A stretch of 64,000 bases of DNA from Rhizobium sp. CC-YZS058 (GTDB taxonomy: Bacteria; Pseudomonadota; Alphaproteobacteria; Rhizobiales; Rhizobiaceae): positions 1,142,001 to 1,206,000 of the forward strand of contig NZ_JAYESJ010000001.1 in the NCBI RefSeq assembly GCF_034720595.1. Direction: 5' to 3'. The notes below the pieces were generated by a model, which saw only the letters and a list, made by a program, of their open reading frames with translations, did not search any database and was not told where the DNA came from. Position numbers and translations under genes: made by a program. Below, piece by piece: positions 34,646-45,150 of this stretch; the stretch's first letter is position 1; every line of letters starts with the position of its first letter.

Positions 34646-35011
34646 ATGTCCGATACGCCAAACGCCGCCGCTGCCGCAGAGCCCGATGCGCCCATGCTGA
34701 AGCTTTTCCGCCTCGTGCCTGTCGCCCGCGCGGAAGACCCGCGCTGGGACCGGGCAGGCAGCCAGGGTGCCATCCTCGTTCGCGCGGAATCTCCGGCCGA
34801 TGCGCGCCTCGTGGCGTCCGAAGCGGAGCTCGACTTTACCGAGATCGACGCAAAGCCTGCGGAAGGGACCGACACGCGCATGGCCAGCGCCTTCCGCGAC
34901 GAGAAGCTCTACACCGTGATCGAGGTCGAGACCGGCGCCGCCGAGGCCGGCCAGCGCGGCGTGGTCGAGGGCACGGTCTCGGTCGGCACGATCCGGCCGA
35001 CCGAGATTTGA
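34646..35011 (+). CDS. Hypothetical conserved protein
   Basis: A 121-residue soluble protein: MSDTPNAAAAAEPDAPMLKLFRL, then a compact alpha/beta region with PVARAEDPRWDRAGSQGAILVRAESPADARLVASEAELDF and VIEVETGA. The length and mixed fold suggest a small domain protein; function unknown. AAAGGAAA precedes the ATG. Probably co-transcribed with the gene upstream. Confidence 0.6.
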   Translation: MSDTPNAAAAAEPDAPMLKLFRLVPVARAEDPRWDRAGSQGAILVRAESPADARLVASEAELDFTEIDAKPAEGTDTRMASAFRDEKLYTVIEVETGAAEAGQRGVVEGTVSVGTIRPTEI

Positions 35012-35090
35012 CGGCTGCAATTTGGGATCCATCAAGCGCCGTTCGAACCATTGAGGCTCGGGCGGCGCGGATGTGTAAGATGTCTCACAC

Positions 35091-36893
35091 TCAGAACTCC
35101 GGCGTGATGCGCATCTTGCCGAGCTTGTCGGGGAATTTCGTCGTTGCGATCGGCGGGGAGACGAGGCTGTTGGATTTGGCGCTTCCCATCAGCGCCCGCA
35201 AGTCATTGATCATCTTGGCGCGATCGGTGGGTGTCAGCGGCGAGGAACGGGCGGTGGCGGCGAGGTGGCGGGTCTGCCACTGGTCGAACCCATCCTCCCA
35301 TTTCGCCACCAGTGCCGCCATCTGCGCATCCAGCGTTCTGTAAAGGCCGACGAGGCGCAGCCAGCGATGCGTGTCGAAGTCGAAGGCGCCGCCGGTGAAC
35401 AGCCGCCCGGCCTCGGCGCCGAAGCCCATCAGCGCTTCGGATTGCGAGGGGCTCATCGACAGGTTGAGCCCACCTTCTCCGTCTTTGAGATAGATGCGGG
35501 CAATGCGCTCGCGCTGGCCGGTCAGTTCGGAGAGCAGCTGGTCCTGCCAGTCGGTCGCCGCGCCGAGGATCTGCCAGCCGAACTGGCCGAGCGACGATAT
35601 CTCCTCCACCGGCACGCCGGCACCGTCGACAGGCCCTGTCTGGAGAACGGCGCGACGCACCGCCTCGGCGCCGGGCGGCAGACGACCGAGGCTGAGCGCG
35701 AAGGTCGGCCGGCTCGGCAGGGGGGCATCGAACAGGTGGATCGGGAAATTGCTGCTGATCCCGCCATCCGAGAAGAGCGCGGTGCGCCGACGCGGCGCTG
35801 CCGCGCCCTCACCGGCTGGGGCCGGCGCCATGGCCTGCGCATCCTCCACCTCCAGCGGAACGGCGGTGAAGAGCAGGGGGTAGCTGAGGCTCATCCGCAC
35901 CGCAACCACGACAGGCAGGCTGTCCTCGTCCGGGAAGGGGACGCAGCCTTCACCATCCGCGCCGGTCTTCGCCACCATGAAGTCGAGGACCGGGTCGGGG
36001 AACAGCGCCCGCCAGGCGCTCTCCTTGAACCGCGCCTTGAGCCCCAGCGCCGGCAAAGTGTGGGGCCGGCGCATGGAGAGATTGGTCGTCACCATCTGCA
36101 GCCGAACCGGCGCTGCTCCGGCAAGCCGCAGGTCGCCGAAGGTGAGCGGTGTCGGGTGCTCCGGATCGCCGAAGGCGATGTGCTGGAGCGCGCGATGGAT
36201 CCAGTCGGTCAAGGCAGGATGGGCATTGCCCGGCTGCGTCTTGCCGGTGCAGAAGCCGAACTGCGCGGAGGGCAGGGCCTTGGCGGCGTGGTAGAGCGGC
36301 AGGAGCATGGTCCAGGCAAGCCAGCCGAGCGGAAGGAGCAGCAGGCCGGCCAGCCCGCCCAGCACCGCGGCGAGCGCCATTCCCCAGCCATTGGCCCCGC
36401 TCGCGGCCAGAAGAATGGCGGCCAGCACTGCGCCGAGAACAAGGCCGACCGCTGCCAGCAGCAGCGGCCGGAGCCGTGGCGAGAGGAGCCGGGCTGCGAG
36501 GCTGCCCGAGGGCCGGTGCGACAGCGCGAAGGATTTGAGCCAGTTGGCAGCCGGTGCCAGCGCCGGGCTCGGCTGGAACAGTGTCAGCAGGATCTCCGGC
36601 AGCGCATCGGCATAGTGCTTGAGCGTCAGGAACGCCTCCGGCCGCCCGGCCTGGCGCCCATATTCAGCCGCGGCGGCAAAGGCAGCCGCGATGGCGCCGG
36701 CGGATGTGCCGCCGATCGAGCGGAACCGATAGCGCGTGGCGATTTCCAGAATGGCATAGGGATAGACCAGGCCGGAGGTAATGCCCCCCTGCATGATCAT
36801 GTCGCAGTCCTGCGCGGGGGGACGCGCGAAGGATTCCGCCGTAAAGCTGGGCAGCGACCCGCCCCGATCATGCGCAGCTGCAGCCTCGTCCAT
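35091..36893 (-). CDS. Patatin-like phospholipase with internal membrane segments
   Basis: A 600-residue protein. The nucleophile elbow GGTSAGAIAA puts the catalytic Ser at 64, preceded by the oxyanion motif MQGGITSG; the catalytic Asp is in FSDGGISSNFP near residue 376. Between them lie about 70 hydrophobic residues (LLLAAVGLVLGAVLAAILLAA and two more helices near 150-215) that patatins normally lack, so it may be an inner-membrane lipase. ATG at 36893 has GGGAGA upstream; a TTG nine codons earlier is less likely. Convergent with the upstream hypothetical pair. Confidence 0.85.
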   Translation of the reverse strand: MDEAAAAHDRGGSLPSFTAESFARPPAQDCDMIMQGGITSGLVYPYAILEIATRYRFRSIGGTSAGAIAAAFAAAAEYGRQAGRPEAFLTLKHYADALPEILLTLFQPSPALAPAANWLKSFALSHRPSGSLAARLLSPRLRPLLLAAVGLVLGAVLAAILLAASGANGWGMALAAVLGGLAGLLLLPLGWLAWTMLLPLYHAAKALPSAQFGFCTGKTQPGNAHPALTDWIHRALQHIAFGDPEHPTPLTFGDLRLAGAAPVRLQMVTTNLSMRRPHTLPALGLKARFKESAWRALFPDPVLDFMVAKTGADGEGCVPFPDEDSLPVVVAVRMSLSYPLLFTAVPLEVEDAQAMAPAPAGEGAAAPRRRTALFSDGGISSNFPIHLFDAPLPSRPTFALSLGRLPPGAEAVRRAVLQTGPVDGAGVPVEEISSLGQFGWQILGAATDWQDQLLSELTGQRERIARIYLKDGEGGLNLSMSPSQSEALMGFGAEAGRLFTGGAFDFDTHRWLRLVGLYRTLDAQMAALVAKWEDGFDQWQTRHLAATARSSPLTPTDRAKMINDLRALMGSAKSNSLVSPPIATTKFPDKLGKMRITPEF

Positions 36894-37079
36894 CGCAGAT
36901 CTCCCACGGTGCGGGATCAAGGTAGCGCTGTATTAGGCGTTTCCGCAATGCAAAAATGCGTGCGTTGCAGCATATCTCTTGGCGAGCCATGGTCTGCGCG
37001 CGGCAAGCGGCAAACCGGGAGGCGTCCCTGCGGAGTGAGCAGGGCGGATGCTGCGTATCGATGATCTTCAGGCGTTCAC

Positions 37080-37101
37080 CGTCACCCTCTGTCGGGTGAC
37101 G
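37080..37101 (-). terminator. Hairpin just after carB
   Basis: CGTCACCC and GGGTGACG form a perfect eight-pair stem around a six-base loop, 22 bases beyond the carB stop. No T-run is present on the transcribed strand, so it may be Rho-assisted or merely structural. Confidence 0.35.
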
Positions 37102-37122
37102 ATGATCTCTTTCGCCGAGCGG

Positions 37123-40100
37123 TCAGAAATAGCTCTGCAGCGGCCGGACCTCGAGGTTGCCGGCTTTCAGCGCCTTGATCGCCGCGGCGGCGGCTTCGGC
37201 ACCGGCCATGGTGGTGTAGTAGGGCACTTTCTGCATCAGCGTCGCGCGGCGGAGCGACTTGGAGTCCGAGATCGCCTTGTTGCTGTCGGTCGTGTTGATG
37301 ACGAGCTGGACCTGGCGGTTGCGGATCGCGTCCTCGATATGCGGCCGGCCTTCCTGCACCTTGTTGATCTTGGTGGTCGTCAGGCCGTTTTCCTCCAGAT
37401 AGCGGGCGGTGCCGCCGGTCGCCAGAACCTTGAAGCCCGACTCGACCAGCAGGCGGACCGCCGGCAAAACGCGGGCCTTGTCCTCGTCGCGCACCGAGAC
37501 GAACACCGTGCCCTCTCGCGGCAGGTCGACGCCGGCGCCGAGTTGGGCCTTGGCGAAGGCAAGCGCGAAATCCGTGTCGAGGCCGATGACTTCGCCCGTC
37601 GAGCGCATTTCCGGCCCGAGCAGGATATCGACCCCGGGGAAGCGGGCGAAGGGGAAGACCGCTTCCTTGACGGCGATGTGCTTCAGCGCACGCGGATCGG
37701 GCTTTTCGCCATAGGCGGCAAAGCAGGCATCCAGCGTCTCGCCGGCCATGACGCGCGCGGCGATCTTGGCGATCGGCGCGCCGATGGTCTTGGCGACGAA
37801 GGGCACGGTGCGCGAGGCGCGCGGATTGACCTCCAGCACATAGACCGTGCCGTCCTTGATCGCGAACTGCACGTTCATCAGGCCGCCGACCTTCAGTGCC
37901 TTCGCCATGGCTTTCGCCTGGCGCTCGAGCTCGTTGATGAGCTCCTCCGACAGGGTGCGCGGCGGCAGCGAGCAGGCGCTGTCGCCCGAATGGATGCCGG
38001 CTTCCTCGATATGCTCCATGATGCCCGCGACATAGACATCCGAACCATCGGCCAGGCAGTCGACATCGACTTCGATCGCATTGGTCAGATAGCTGTCGAA
38101 GAGCAGCGGGTTCTTGCCGAGCAGCGTGTTGATCTGGCCGGTCTTGTCGTTGGGGTAGCGCTGCTTGATGTCTTCCGGAACGAGTTCCGGCACGGTGTCG
38201 AGCAGGTAGGTCTGCAGCATGCTTTCCGAATGGATGATCTGCATCGCCCGGCCGCCGAGCACGTAGGACGGGCGCACGACCAGCGGGAAGCCGATCTCCG
38301 AGGCAACGAGGCGGGCCTGCTCGACCGAATAGGCAATGCCGTTGTTCGGCTGGTTGAGATCGAGCTTCATCAGAAGCTTCTGGAACCGGTCGCGGTCCTC
38401 GGCAAGGTCGATCGCGTCGGGCGCGGTGCCCAGGATCGGAATGCCGTTCTTCTCCAGCGCTTCGGCGAGCTTCAGCGGCGTCTGGCCGCCGAACTGGACG
38501 ATGACGCCGACCACTTCGCCCTTTTCCTGCTCGGCTTTGAGGATCTCGATCACATCCTCGGCCGTCAGCGGCTCGAAATAGAGCCGGTCGGAGGTGTCGT
38601 AGTCGGTCGAGACGGTTTCCGGGTTGCAGTTGATCATGATCGCTTCGAAGCCGGCATCCTTCAGGGCGAAGGCGGCGTGGCAGCAGCAATAGTCGAACTC
38701 GATGCCCTGGCCGATCCGGTTCGGGCCGCCGCCGAGAATGACCACCTTCTTGCGGTCGGAGATGCCCGCTTCCGAGCGTGTCTGGCCGACGAAGGGCGTC
38801 TCGTAGGTCGAATACATATAGGCGGTGGGGGAGGCGAACTCGGCCGCGCAGGTGTCGATGCGCTTGAAGACGGGGCGCACATCGAGGCTGTTGCGCAGCT
38901 CCGCCACTTCCTTCGGCCGCTTGCCGGAGAGCGTGGCGAGACGGGCGTCCGAGAAGCCCATGGCCTTCAGCATGCGCAGGTTCTTCGCATCCTGCGGCAG
39001 GCCGTGCTCGCGGATTCGTGCCTCCATGTCGACGATCGCCTTCAGCTGGGCGATGAACCAAAGGTCGATCTTGCAGCCATCGTGAACGTCGGCCTCCGAC
39101 ATGCCGAGGCGCAGGGCCTGCGCCACCATGCGCAGCCGGTCCGGCGTGGGCGTGCTAATTGCGGCGCGGATGGCGCCGCGGGCGTTCTCGCCGTCGTCGA
39201 GGCCGGGGATCTCGATCTCGTCGAGGCCGGTCAGGCCGGTCTCCAGGCCACGCAGCGCCTTCTGCAGCGATTCGGCGAAGGTCCGGCCGATCGCCATGAC
39301 CTCGCCGACCGACTTCATCGCCGTCGTCAGAACCGGCGAGGCGCCCGGGAACTTTTCGAAGGCGAAGCGCGGGATCTTGGTGACGACATAGTCGATCGAC
39401 GGTTCGAAGGAGGCGGGCGTGGCGCCGCCGGTGATGTCGTTGTCGAGCTCGTCCAGCGTATAGCCGACGGCGAGCTTGGCCGCGACCTTGGCGATCGGGA
39501 AGCCGGTGGCCTTTGACGCCAACGCAGACGAGCGCGAGACGCGCGGGTTCATCTCGATGACGACCAGGCGGCCATCCTTCGGGTTGACGGCGAACTGCAC
39601 GTTCGAGCCGCCGGTCTCCACCCCGATCTCGCGCAGAACCGCGATCGAGGCGTTGCGCATGATCTGGTATTCCTTGTCCGTCAGCGTCAGCGCCGGCGCG
39701 ACGGTGATGCTGTCGCCCGTGTGGACACCCATCGGATCGATGTTCTCGATCGAGCAGATGATGATGCAATTGTCCGCCGTGTCGCGGACGACTTCCATCT
39801 CATATTCCTTCCAGCCGAGCACCGATTCCTCGATCAGCACTTCGGTGGTCGGCGACGCATCGAGACCGCCGGAGACGATCTCGAAGAATTCCGAACGGTT
39901 ATAGGCAATGCCGCCGCCCGTGCCGCCGAGGGTAAAGGAGGGGCGGATGATGGCGGGCAGGCCGACATGGTCGAGCCCTTGCGCGGCCACCGCCATGGCA
40001 TGGCTCATATAGCGCTGCTTGCGGTCGGTCTCGCCGAGGTTCCACTGGTTCTCCAGCGCATCGAGCGCCGTGTCGAGCGCCTCGCCCGAAAGGCTGTCCT

Positions 40101-40608
40101 TGAGCTTCTGCCGCTCCGCCTCATGGCTCTTGCGGTCGGCGTCCTTGATGTCGGTGGCGTTGGCGAGGTGCGAACGGGGCGTCTCGAGCCCGATGCGGGC
40201 CATGGCCTCGCGGAACAGCGCCCGGTCTTCCGCCATGTCGATTGCCGCTGGCTTGGCGCCGATCATCTCGACATTGTAGCGGTCGAGCACGCCCATGCGC
40301 TTCAAGGACAGAGCGGTGTTGAGCGCGGTCTGGCCGCCCATGGTCGGAAGCAGGGCATCGGGCCGCTCCTTGGCGATGATCTTCGCCACCACTTCCGGCG
40401 TGATCGGCTCGACATAGGTGGCATCCGCCAGGCCCGGGTCGGTCATGATCGTCGCGGGGTTGGAATTGACCAGGATTACCCGGTAGCCTTCCTCGCGCAG
40501 CGCCTTGCAGGCCTGGGTGCCGGAATAATCGAACTCGCATGCCTGGCCGATGACGATCGGTCCCGCGCCGATGATGAGGATGGACTTGATATCTTGGCGC
40601 TTGGGCAT
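37123..40608 (-). CDS. carB: Carbamoyl-phosphate synthase, large (ammonia-processing) subunit
   Basis: A 1161-residue cytoplasmic enzyme joining ammonia, bicarbonate and two ATP to make carbamoyl phosphate for arginine and pyrimidines, using ammonia from CarA. Two homologous synthetase halves are evident: N-terminal half with [26 protein letters not shown] and ATP-grasp [15 protein letters not shown]; second half with [22 protein letters not shown] and [28 protein letters not shown]-terminal MGS domain ends it ([32 protein letters not shown] in part). ATG at 40608 follows GGAAG. carA is about 6.2 kb away on the same strand. Confidence 0.98.
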   Translation of the reverse strand: MPKRQDIKSILIIGAGPIVIGQACEFDYSGTQACKALREEGYRVILVNSNPATIMTDPGLADATYVEPITPEVVAKIIAKERPDALLPTMGGQTALNTALSLKRMGVLDRYNVEMIGAKPAAIDMAEDRALFREAMARIGLETPRSHLANATDIKDADRKSHEAERQKLKDSLSGEALDTALDALENQWNLGETDRKQRYMSHAMAVAAQGLDHVGLPAIIRPSFTLGGTGGGIAYNRSEFFEIVSGGLDASPTTEVLIEESVLGWKEYEMEVVRDTADNCIIICSIENIDPMGVHTGDSITVAPALTLTDKEYQIMRNASIAVLREIGVETGGSNVQFAVNPKDGRLVVIEMNPRVSRSSALASKATGFPIAKVAAKLAVGYTLDELDNDITGGATPASFEPSIDYVVTKIPRFAFEKFPGASPVLTTAMKSVGEVMAIGRTFAESLQKALRGLETGLTGLDEIEIPGLDDGENARGAIRAAISTPTPDRLRMVAQALRLGMSEADVHDGCKIDLWFIAQLKAIVDMEARIREHGLPQDAKNLRMLKAMGFSDARLATLSGKRPKEVAELRNSLDVRPVFKRIDTCAAEFASPTAYMYSTYETPFVGQTRSEAGISDRKKVVILGGGPNRIGQGIEFDYCCCHAAFALKDAGFEAIMINCNPETVSTDYDTSDRLYFEPLTAEDVIEILKAEQEKGEVVGVIVQFGGQTPLKLAEALEKNGIPILGTAPDAIDLAEDRDRFQKLLMKLDLNQPNNGIAYSVEQARLVASEIGFPLVVRPSYVLGGRAMQIIHSESMLQTYLLDTVPELVPEDIKQRYPNDKTGQINTLLGKNPLLFDSYLTNAIEVDVDCLADGSDVYVAGIMEHIEEAGIHSGDSACSLPPRTLSEELINELERQAKAMAKALKVGGLMNVQFAIKDGTVYVLEVNPRASRTVPFVAKTIGAPIAKIAARVMAGETLDACFAAYGEKPDPRALKHIAVKEAVFPFARFPGVDILLGPEMRSTGEVIGLDTDFALAFAKAQLGAGVDLPREGTVFVSVRDEDKARVLPAVRLLVESGFKVLATGGTARYLEENGLTTTKINKVQEGRPHIEDAIRNRQVQLVINTTDSNKAISDSKSLRRATLMQKVPYYTTMAGAEAAAAAIKALKAGNLEVRPLQSYF

Positions 40609-40894
40609 GGTGTCACTTCCGCTAATCATTCTGCACGGAAAACCGGCCCCGACGGTGTGGTCCGTCGGCCGGTGGCGCAGTCTCGGCTGTTTCAGGCTAG
40701 AAGCGGCTTATAGGGAAAGTAATTCGGGAGGAAAACCCCGAATCGGAGCCGCGCCGGACAAAATCTGGGGAGAGGCCGAGGCGGCCGGGCAGCGGACGTC
40801 TCAGAGCTCGCGCAAGACGCGAAACACTTTTGCAAGACTCCTCTGAAATAAGGAATATCTGAACAAGAGTATCCTTACATTTTGGCGGGTCGTC

Positions 40895-41845
40895 ATGCAG
40901 GATCTGAAGCGGCTGCGTCGCTGTCTCTTTGCGCTCATTGCGGCAGCCTATGCCATCAGCCTTGCGCTCGCGCATCTCAGCGGTTTACGGGTCGATTATG
41001 CGAGCCATGCGCCCTTCCTTCTCTGGGTCCTCGGGCTCCTCGCAATCATATCCGGCTATTGCAGCTGGCGTGGGCTAGAGGCGATCCTCCGGTTCGCGGA
41101 GCCGGCCTGCGCGGTGTTGCTGGCAACGCCGGCGATCGTGCTCTCGACCTATGTGGCCATGCATGCCGGCTTTCCCGAGGCCGATCCAGTCCTGTCACTC
41201 CTCGACCGGCGGTTCGGCTTCGACTGGTGGGCCTTTATCGCGGTCATCGACCGGCACGCGGCCCTCGCGCTCGTCCTTCAGCAGGCCTACCAGTCCTTCA
41301 GCCTGCAGCTGCTCGGGCTTCCCATGCTGCTCGGGCTCTTCGGCCAGGCGGCCCGGGGTTATCGCATGGTGATCGCCTATGTGTTGATCGGCCTTGTCTC
41401 CAGCCTTGTGTCGGTGATGGCCCCTGCGCTTGGCACCTATCCGACCTATGGGCTCGGGCCGGACCAGCTCTCCGCCATCAATGCCAAGTTCGGCTTCTTC
41501 TTCCTGTCGCAATATGAGGCCGTGCGCAGCGACCCCGATTTCGTCTTCCGCCTGCGGGAGGCCGCCGGCATCCTGACCTTTCCCTCCGTCCATGCAGCCG
41601 TTGCCGTCCTCTGCATCTGGGCTGCCTGGCGCCTGCCCGTTCTGAACATCGTCTTCGCACTTCTCAATCTGGCGATGATCGTCTCGGCGATCTCGCATGC
41701 CAACCACTATCTCGTCGATGTGCTGGCCGGCAGCCTGGTTGCCGCGCTTTGCCTGGGCGCCGCGCAGGCAATGACCCGCGCGCGCTCTTCGACCCCTGTG
41801 CGTGCGGGGCGCTTGGCTGCGGAGAAACTTCCGCAGCCGGGGTAG
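40895..41845 (+). CDS. PAP2-superfamily phosphatase / inositolphosphotransferase-like membrane protein
   Basis: A 316-residue inner-membrane protein with about eight helices and the split PAP2 motif: FPSVHAAVAVL near residue 230 and SHANHYLVDVLAGSL near 268. This fits the PAP2_3 (AUR1/Ipt1-like) subgroup that transfers or hydrolyses phospholipid head groups. It is divergent from carB; no ribosome site is strong, but MQDLKRLRR begins the conserved frame. Substrate unknown. Confidence 0.88.
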   Translation: MQDLKRLRRCLFALIAAAYAISLALAHLSGLRVDYASHAPFLLWVLGLLAIISGYCSWRGLEAILRFAEPACAVLLATPAIVLSTYVAMHAGFPEADPVLSLLDRRFGFDWWAFIAVIDRHAALALVLQQAYQSFSLQLLGLPMLLGLFGQAARGYRMVIAYVLIGLVSSLVSVMAPALGTYPTYGLGPDQLSAINAKFGFFFLSQYEAVRSDPDFVFRLREAAGILTFPSVHAAVAVLCIWAAWRLPVLNIVFALLNLAMIVSAISHANHYLVDVLAGSLVAALCLGAAQAMTRARSSTPVRAGRLAAEKLPQPG

Positions 41846-41944
41846 GGAGCGGGTGCAGGCGACCACCTGAGTTCGGCTTGCTTGCGGCTTTGGAAGGAAT
41901 TTCTAATATGCGGATGCCGTGTTGATCAGCGAGAGCCTGCCTTC

Positions 41945-42445
41945 ATGACGCTCGAACCGCTCCTCTCCGCCCCGCCGCTCGTGCTCGCGCATGTGCTGAC
42001 AGTGGTTCCGGCCGCCGTTCTCGGCGCTGCGCTTCTCGCCGGGCGCAAGGGCACGCCCTGGCACAAGCGCTGCGGCCGGATCTGGATCGGGTTGATGGCC
42101 GCAACCGCGCTGATCAGCCTGTTCATCCACGAGACCCGTGGCTTCTATGGTTTCAGCCTGATCCATCTTCTATCCCTGCTGACGCTCTCCGGTTGCTGGC
42201 AGGTGGTGTCCGCGGCGCGGCGTGGCGATGTCCGCGCGCACCGGCGTCATGTGCTGTCGCTGAACATCTTCGCCATCCTCGGTGCCGGGCTCTTCACGCT
42301 CGTGCCTGGGCGGCGCATGCATGCGGTGGTCTTCACCGGGCCGGTCTCGGTGCCGGTCATGCTCGCCCTCGGGCTGGCCATTGGCCTCTTCGCCCTCGGC
42401 CTGCTGCGCCTTCGGCGCTTAGCTCGCAGGCCCCGTTCCATCTGA
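41945..42445 (+). CDS. DUF2306 membrane protein
   Basis: A 166-residue protein with four hydrophobic helices and the family features HVLTVVPAAVLGAALLAGRKGTPWHKRCGRIW, FIHETRGFYGFSLIHLLSLL and ARRGDVRAHRRHVLSL (blocks), which recall a b-type cytochrome or ferric-reductase-like fold because of the conserved His. The DUF2306 role is not known. ATG at 41945 is preferred to one 21 codons upstream. Separate from the PAP2 gene by 99 bases. Confidence 0.85.
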   Translation: MTLEPLLSAPPLVLAHVLTVVPAAVLGAALLAGRKGTPWHKRCGRIWIGLMAATALISLFIHETRGFYGFSLIHLLSLLTLSGCWQVVSAARRGDVRAHRRHVLSLNIFAILGAGLFTLVPGRRMHAVVFTGPVSVPVMLALGLAIGLFALGLLRLRRLARRPRSI

Positions 42446-42588
42446 ACGCTGCGCTTGGCCGGCGCCCTTCTTCCTTGCTCTGATAAGGTCAGTGGCGGGT
42501 TAGGTTCGCTCATGGATACATTTCCGTGATCGGCGCGTTATATCGCTGATACGAACCCTCATGCGCCTGAACCCGGGAGTGAACCAGC

Positions 42589-43494
42589 ATGGAATGGAAA
42601 GGCCGTCGCCAATCGAGCAATATCGAGGATCGAAGCGGGCAGGGCCCCGTCCGGGGCGGCTTCGGCCGCGGCGGGCCGATCCGCATTCCCATGGGCACCG
42701 GCCGCGGCGGCGGCCTGAGCATCGGCACCATCATCTTTCTCGTCGTCATCTATTTCGTCTTCCGCGCCATGGGCATCGACCTGATGCAGGTGCTGGATGG
42801 CGGTGGCGTCGCGCCCTCCGGCTATGAGCAGAGCCAGCAGGCCGACACGCCGGAGCAGGGCGAGACGAAGGCCTTCATCAAGACCGTGCTCGCCGAGACG
42901 GAAGACACCTGGAACGGCATTTTCCAGGCCAATGGCCAGACCTATCGCGAGCCGACGCTGGTCTTCTTCACCGGCGCGGTCAATTCCGCCTGCGGCCAGG
43001 CCTCGGCAGCATCCGGCCCGTTCTACTGCCCGGGTGACCAGAAGGTCTATCTCGACACCAGCTTCTTCGATGAGCTGTCCCAGCGCTTCGGCGCCTCGGG
43101 CGATTTCGCGGAGGCCTATGTCGTTGCCCACGAGGTCGGCCATCACGTGCAGAACCTGCTCGGCACGCTGCCTGCGGTCAACGAACGCCGCCAGGGTGTC
43201 AGCGAGGCGGACTCCAACGCGCTCTCCGTGCGCACGGAGCTTCAGGCCGACTGCTATGCGGGCATCTGGGGCAAATATACCCAGCAGAAAGGCCTGCTCG
43301 AACAGGGCGATCTGGAAGAAGCCCTGAATGCCGCCACCCAGATTGGCGACGACACGCTGCAGAAGCGCACCCAGGGCTATGTCGTGCCGGAAAGCTTCAA
43401 CCATGGCACCTCGCAGCAGCGCGCCACCTGGTTCAAGCGCGGCTTCGACAGCGGCCAGCTTTCCGCCTGCGACACGTTCAATAACCCAGTGTAA
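42589..43494 (+). CDS. ypfJ: YpfJ-family neutral zinc metallopeptidase
   Basis: A 301-residue protein of the YpfJ/KPN_02809 zinc metallopeptidase family. A Gly/Arg-rich cytoplasmic head (1-40), one membrane helix (GTIIFLVVIYFVFRAMG), and a periplasmic domain with the zincin motif H181-EVGHH in EAYVVAHEVGHHVQNLLG. The third ligand region RTELQADCYAGIW and the C-terminal RATWFKRGFDSG are typical. Its substrates are unknown. GGGAG precedes the ATG; a strong hairpin follows the stop. Confidence 0.93.
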   Translation: MEWKGRRQSSNIEDRSGQGPVRGGFGRGGPIRIPMGTGRGGGLSIGTIIFLVVIYFVFRAMGIDLMQVLDGGGVAPSGYEQSQQADTPEQGETKAFIKTVLAETEDTWNGIFQANGQTYREPTLVFFTGAVNSACGQASAASGPFYCPGDQKVYLDTSFFDELSQRFGASGDFAEAYVVAHEVGHHVQNLLGTLPAVNERRQGVSEADSNALSVRTELQADCYAGIWGKYTQQKGLLEQGDLEEALNAATQIGDDTLQKRTQGYVVPESFNHGTSQQRATWFKRGFDSGQLSACDTFNNPV

Positions 43495-43514
43495 CCGCAG
43501 GGTGACAGATCAAG

Positions 43515-43545
43515 ACCGCGCCGCCCCGCAAGGGCGGCGTGGTTC
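43515..43545 (+). terminator. GC hairpin after ypfJ
   Basis: CGCCGCCC at 43519-43526 and GGGCGGCG at 43532-43539 form a perfect eight-pair stem with a five-base loop; the right flank GGTTCGTTT is T-rich but not a clean run. Confidence 0.6.
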
Positions 43546-43624
43546 GTTTCCAGTCCCTTATTCTCCCTTCCTGCCGTCCGTCTCCTGCGCTAAGGACAGC
43601 GACGAAGTCGCGAGCGGAGGCGGG

Positions 43625-44860
43625 ATGATGGTCGAGGCAGCAGAGGCGCGGCGAGGGCTGATCCTCGTCTTCACGATCCTCTTTCTCGACATCATGGGCA
43701 TTGCGATCATCATGCCCGTTCTGCCGAGCTTTCTGGCCGAGTTGACCGGCGATTCGCTGAGCGACGCGGCCATCGACGGAGGCTGGCTGCTCTTCGTCTA
43801 TTCCGGCATGCAGTTTCTCTTCGCGCCGCTGATCGGCAATCTCTCCGATCGCTTCGGGCGGCGGCCCATCCTGCTTGCCTCGGTACTGACCTTCGCGCTC
43901 GACAATCTGATCTGCGCTCTGGCGACGAGCTATGCCATGCTGTTCGTCGGGCGCATTCTGGCGGGCATTTCCGGCGCCAGCTTTTCCACGGCCTCCGCCT
44001 TCATCGCCGATGTCTCCGACGACAGCAACCGCGCCCGCAATTTCGGGCTGATCGGAATTGCCTTCGGCACGGGGTTTGCCCTTGGTCCGGTGATCGGCGG
44101 CCTGCTTGGTGAGTTCGGACCGCGCGTGCCCTTTTTCGGCGCGGCGCTGCTGTCCTTCGTCAATTTCATCATCGCCTTCTTCCTGCTGCCCGAAACGCTG
44201 CCGAAGGCGCTGCGCCGACCCTTCGACTGGCGCCGTGCCAATCCGCTGGGCGCGCTGCGGCAGATGCGGCATTATCCGGGCATCGCGCCCGTTCTGCTCG
44301 TCTTCTTTCTCTACTGGCAGGCGCATGCGGTCTATCCCGCCGTCTGGTCCTTCGTCTCGGCGCTGCGCTTCGGCTGGAGCGAGGGCGAGATCGGCCTCTC
44401 GCTCGGCGTTTTCGGCATTTTCAGCGCCATCGTCATGGGACTTGTGCTGCCGCGGGCCATTCCACGGCTCGGCGAATATCGGGCCGGGGCGATTGGCCTC
44501 GGCTTCTGCGCGCTGGGGCTTCTCGGCTATGCTTTTTCCAGCCAGGGCTGGATGATCTATGCAGTAATCGTCGCCACCTGCCTGGAAGCACTGGCCGATC
44601 CGCCCCTGCGCTCGATCGCCGCCGCCAAGGTGCCGCCCTCGGCGCAGGGCGAGCTGCAGGGCGCGCTCTCCAGCATCTCCTCCTTCACCACCATTCTCGG
44701 CCCGCTGCTGTTTGCCTATGTCTTCGGCGTCTTCACCCGGCCGGATGCGCCCGTGACCTTTGCAGGCGCTCCCTTCCTGCTCTCGGCCGTCCTGATCCTG
44801 CTTGCCCTTCTCGTCTATCGCGCGCGGCTGAAGGGGGCCGGCGTGGCGGCGAAAGGCTGA
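43625..44860 (+). CDS. TetA-like MFS efflux transporter (Bcr/TCR group)
   Basis: A 411-residue 12-helix drug:H+ antiporter. Motif A is GNLSDRFGRRPILLAS (loop 2-3), motif C-like GFALGPVIGGLLGEFG lies in helix 5, and LFLDIMGIAIIMPVLPSFL opens helix 1, matching the TCR/TetA group. This core type in rhizobia is often annotated as tetracycline transporter but seldom confers resistance; the substrate is inferred only. ATG at 43625 follows GGAGGCGGG. Confidence 0.9.
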   Translation: MMVEAAEARRGLILVFTILFLDIMGIAIIMPVLPSFLAELTGDSLSDAAIDGGWLLFVYSGMQFLFAPLIGNLSDRFGRRPILLASVLTFALDNLICALATSYAMLFVGRILAGISGASFSTASAFIADVSDDSNRARNFGLIGIAFGTGFALGPVIGGLLGEFGPRVPFFGAALLSFVNFIIAFFLLPETLPKALRRPFDWRRANPLGALRQMRHYPGIAPVLLVFFLYWQAHAVYPAVWSFVSALRFGWSEGEIGLSLGVFGIFSAIVMGLVLPRAIPRLGEYRAGAIGLGFCALGLLGYAFSSQGWMIYAVIVATCLEALADPPLRSIAAAKVPPSAQGELQGALSSISSFTTILGPLLFAYVFGVFTRPDAPVTFAGAPFLLSAVLILLALLVYRARLKGAGVAAKG

Positions 44861-45150
44861 GCAGAGCGGCGACCACCCACCTTGCGGATCGCGCGGCGGG
44901 AGCCGGCAGGACGGACGGCGGACCGATCAGCTTTTGTGATCCTTCGATGAATTCTCTCGCGCCTTCCTGCCGCCGACTGGCCTTTTTCGGCGCGATCGGC
45001 TAAGCAGCCAGCGTTCGCCGGGGCCCTGTCGCACCCGGCCGGCGTCCTGCGCACCCGGTCCGATCCCTTCTCCCCATGCGGCATGCTTTCCGCCCGCCGC
45101 CGGGATTCCGCATTGTCCGCGCGACGCACCAGGCGTGAAAGGCATGCATC

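Noticed and set aside
37048..39516. Long plus-strand frames (822 codons and others) over carB.
   Set aside because: They are antisense to the conserved carB and contain only low-complexity, charged sequence.
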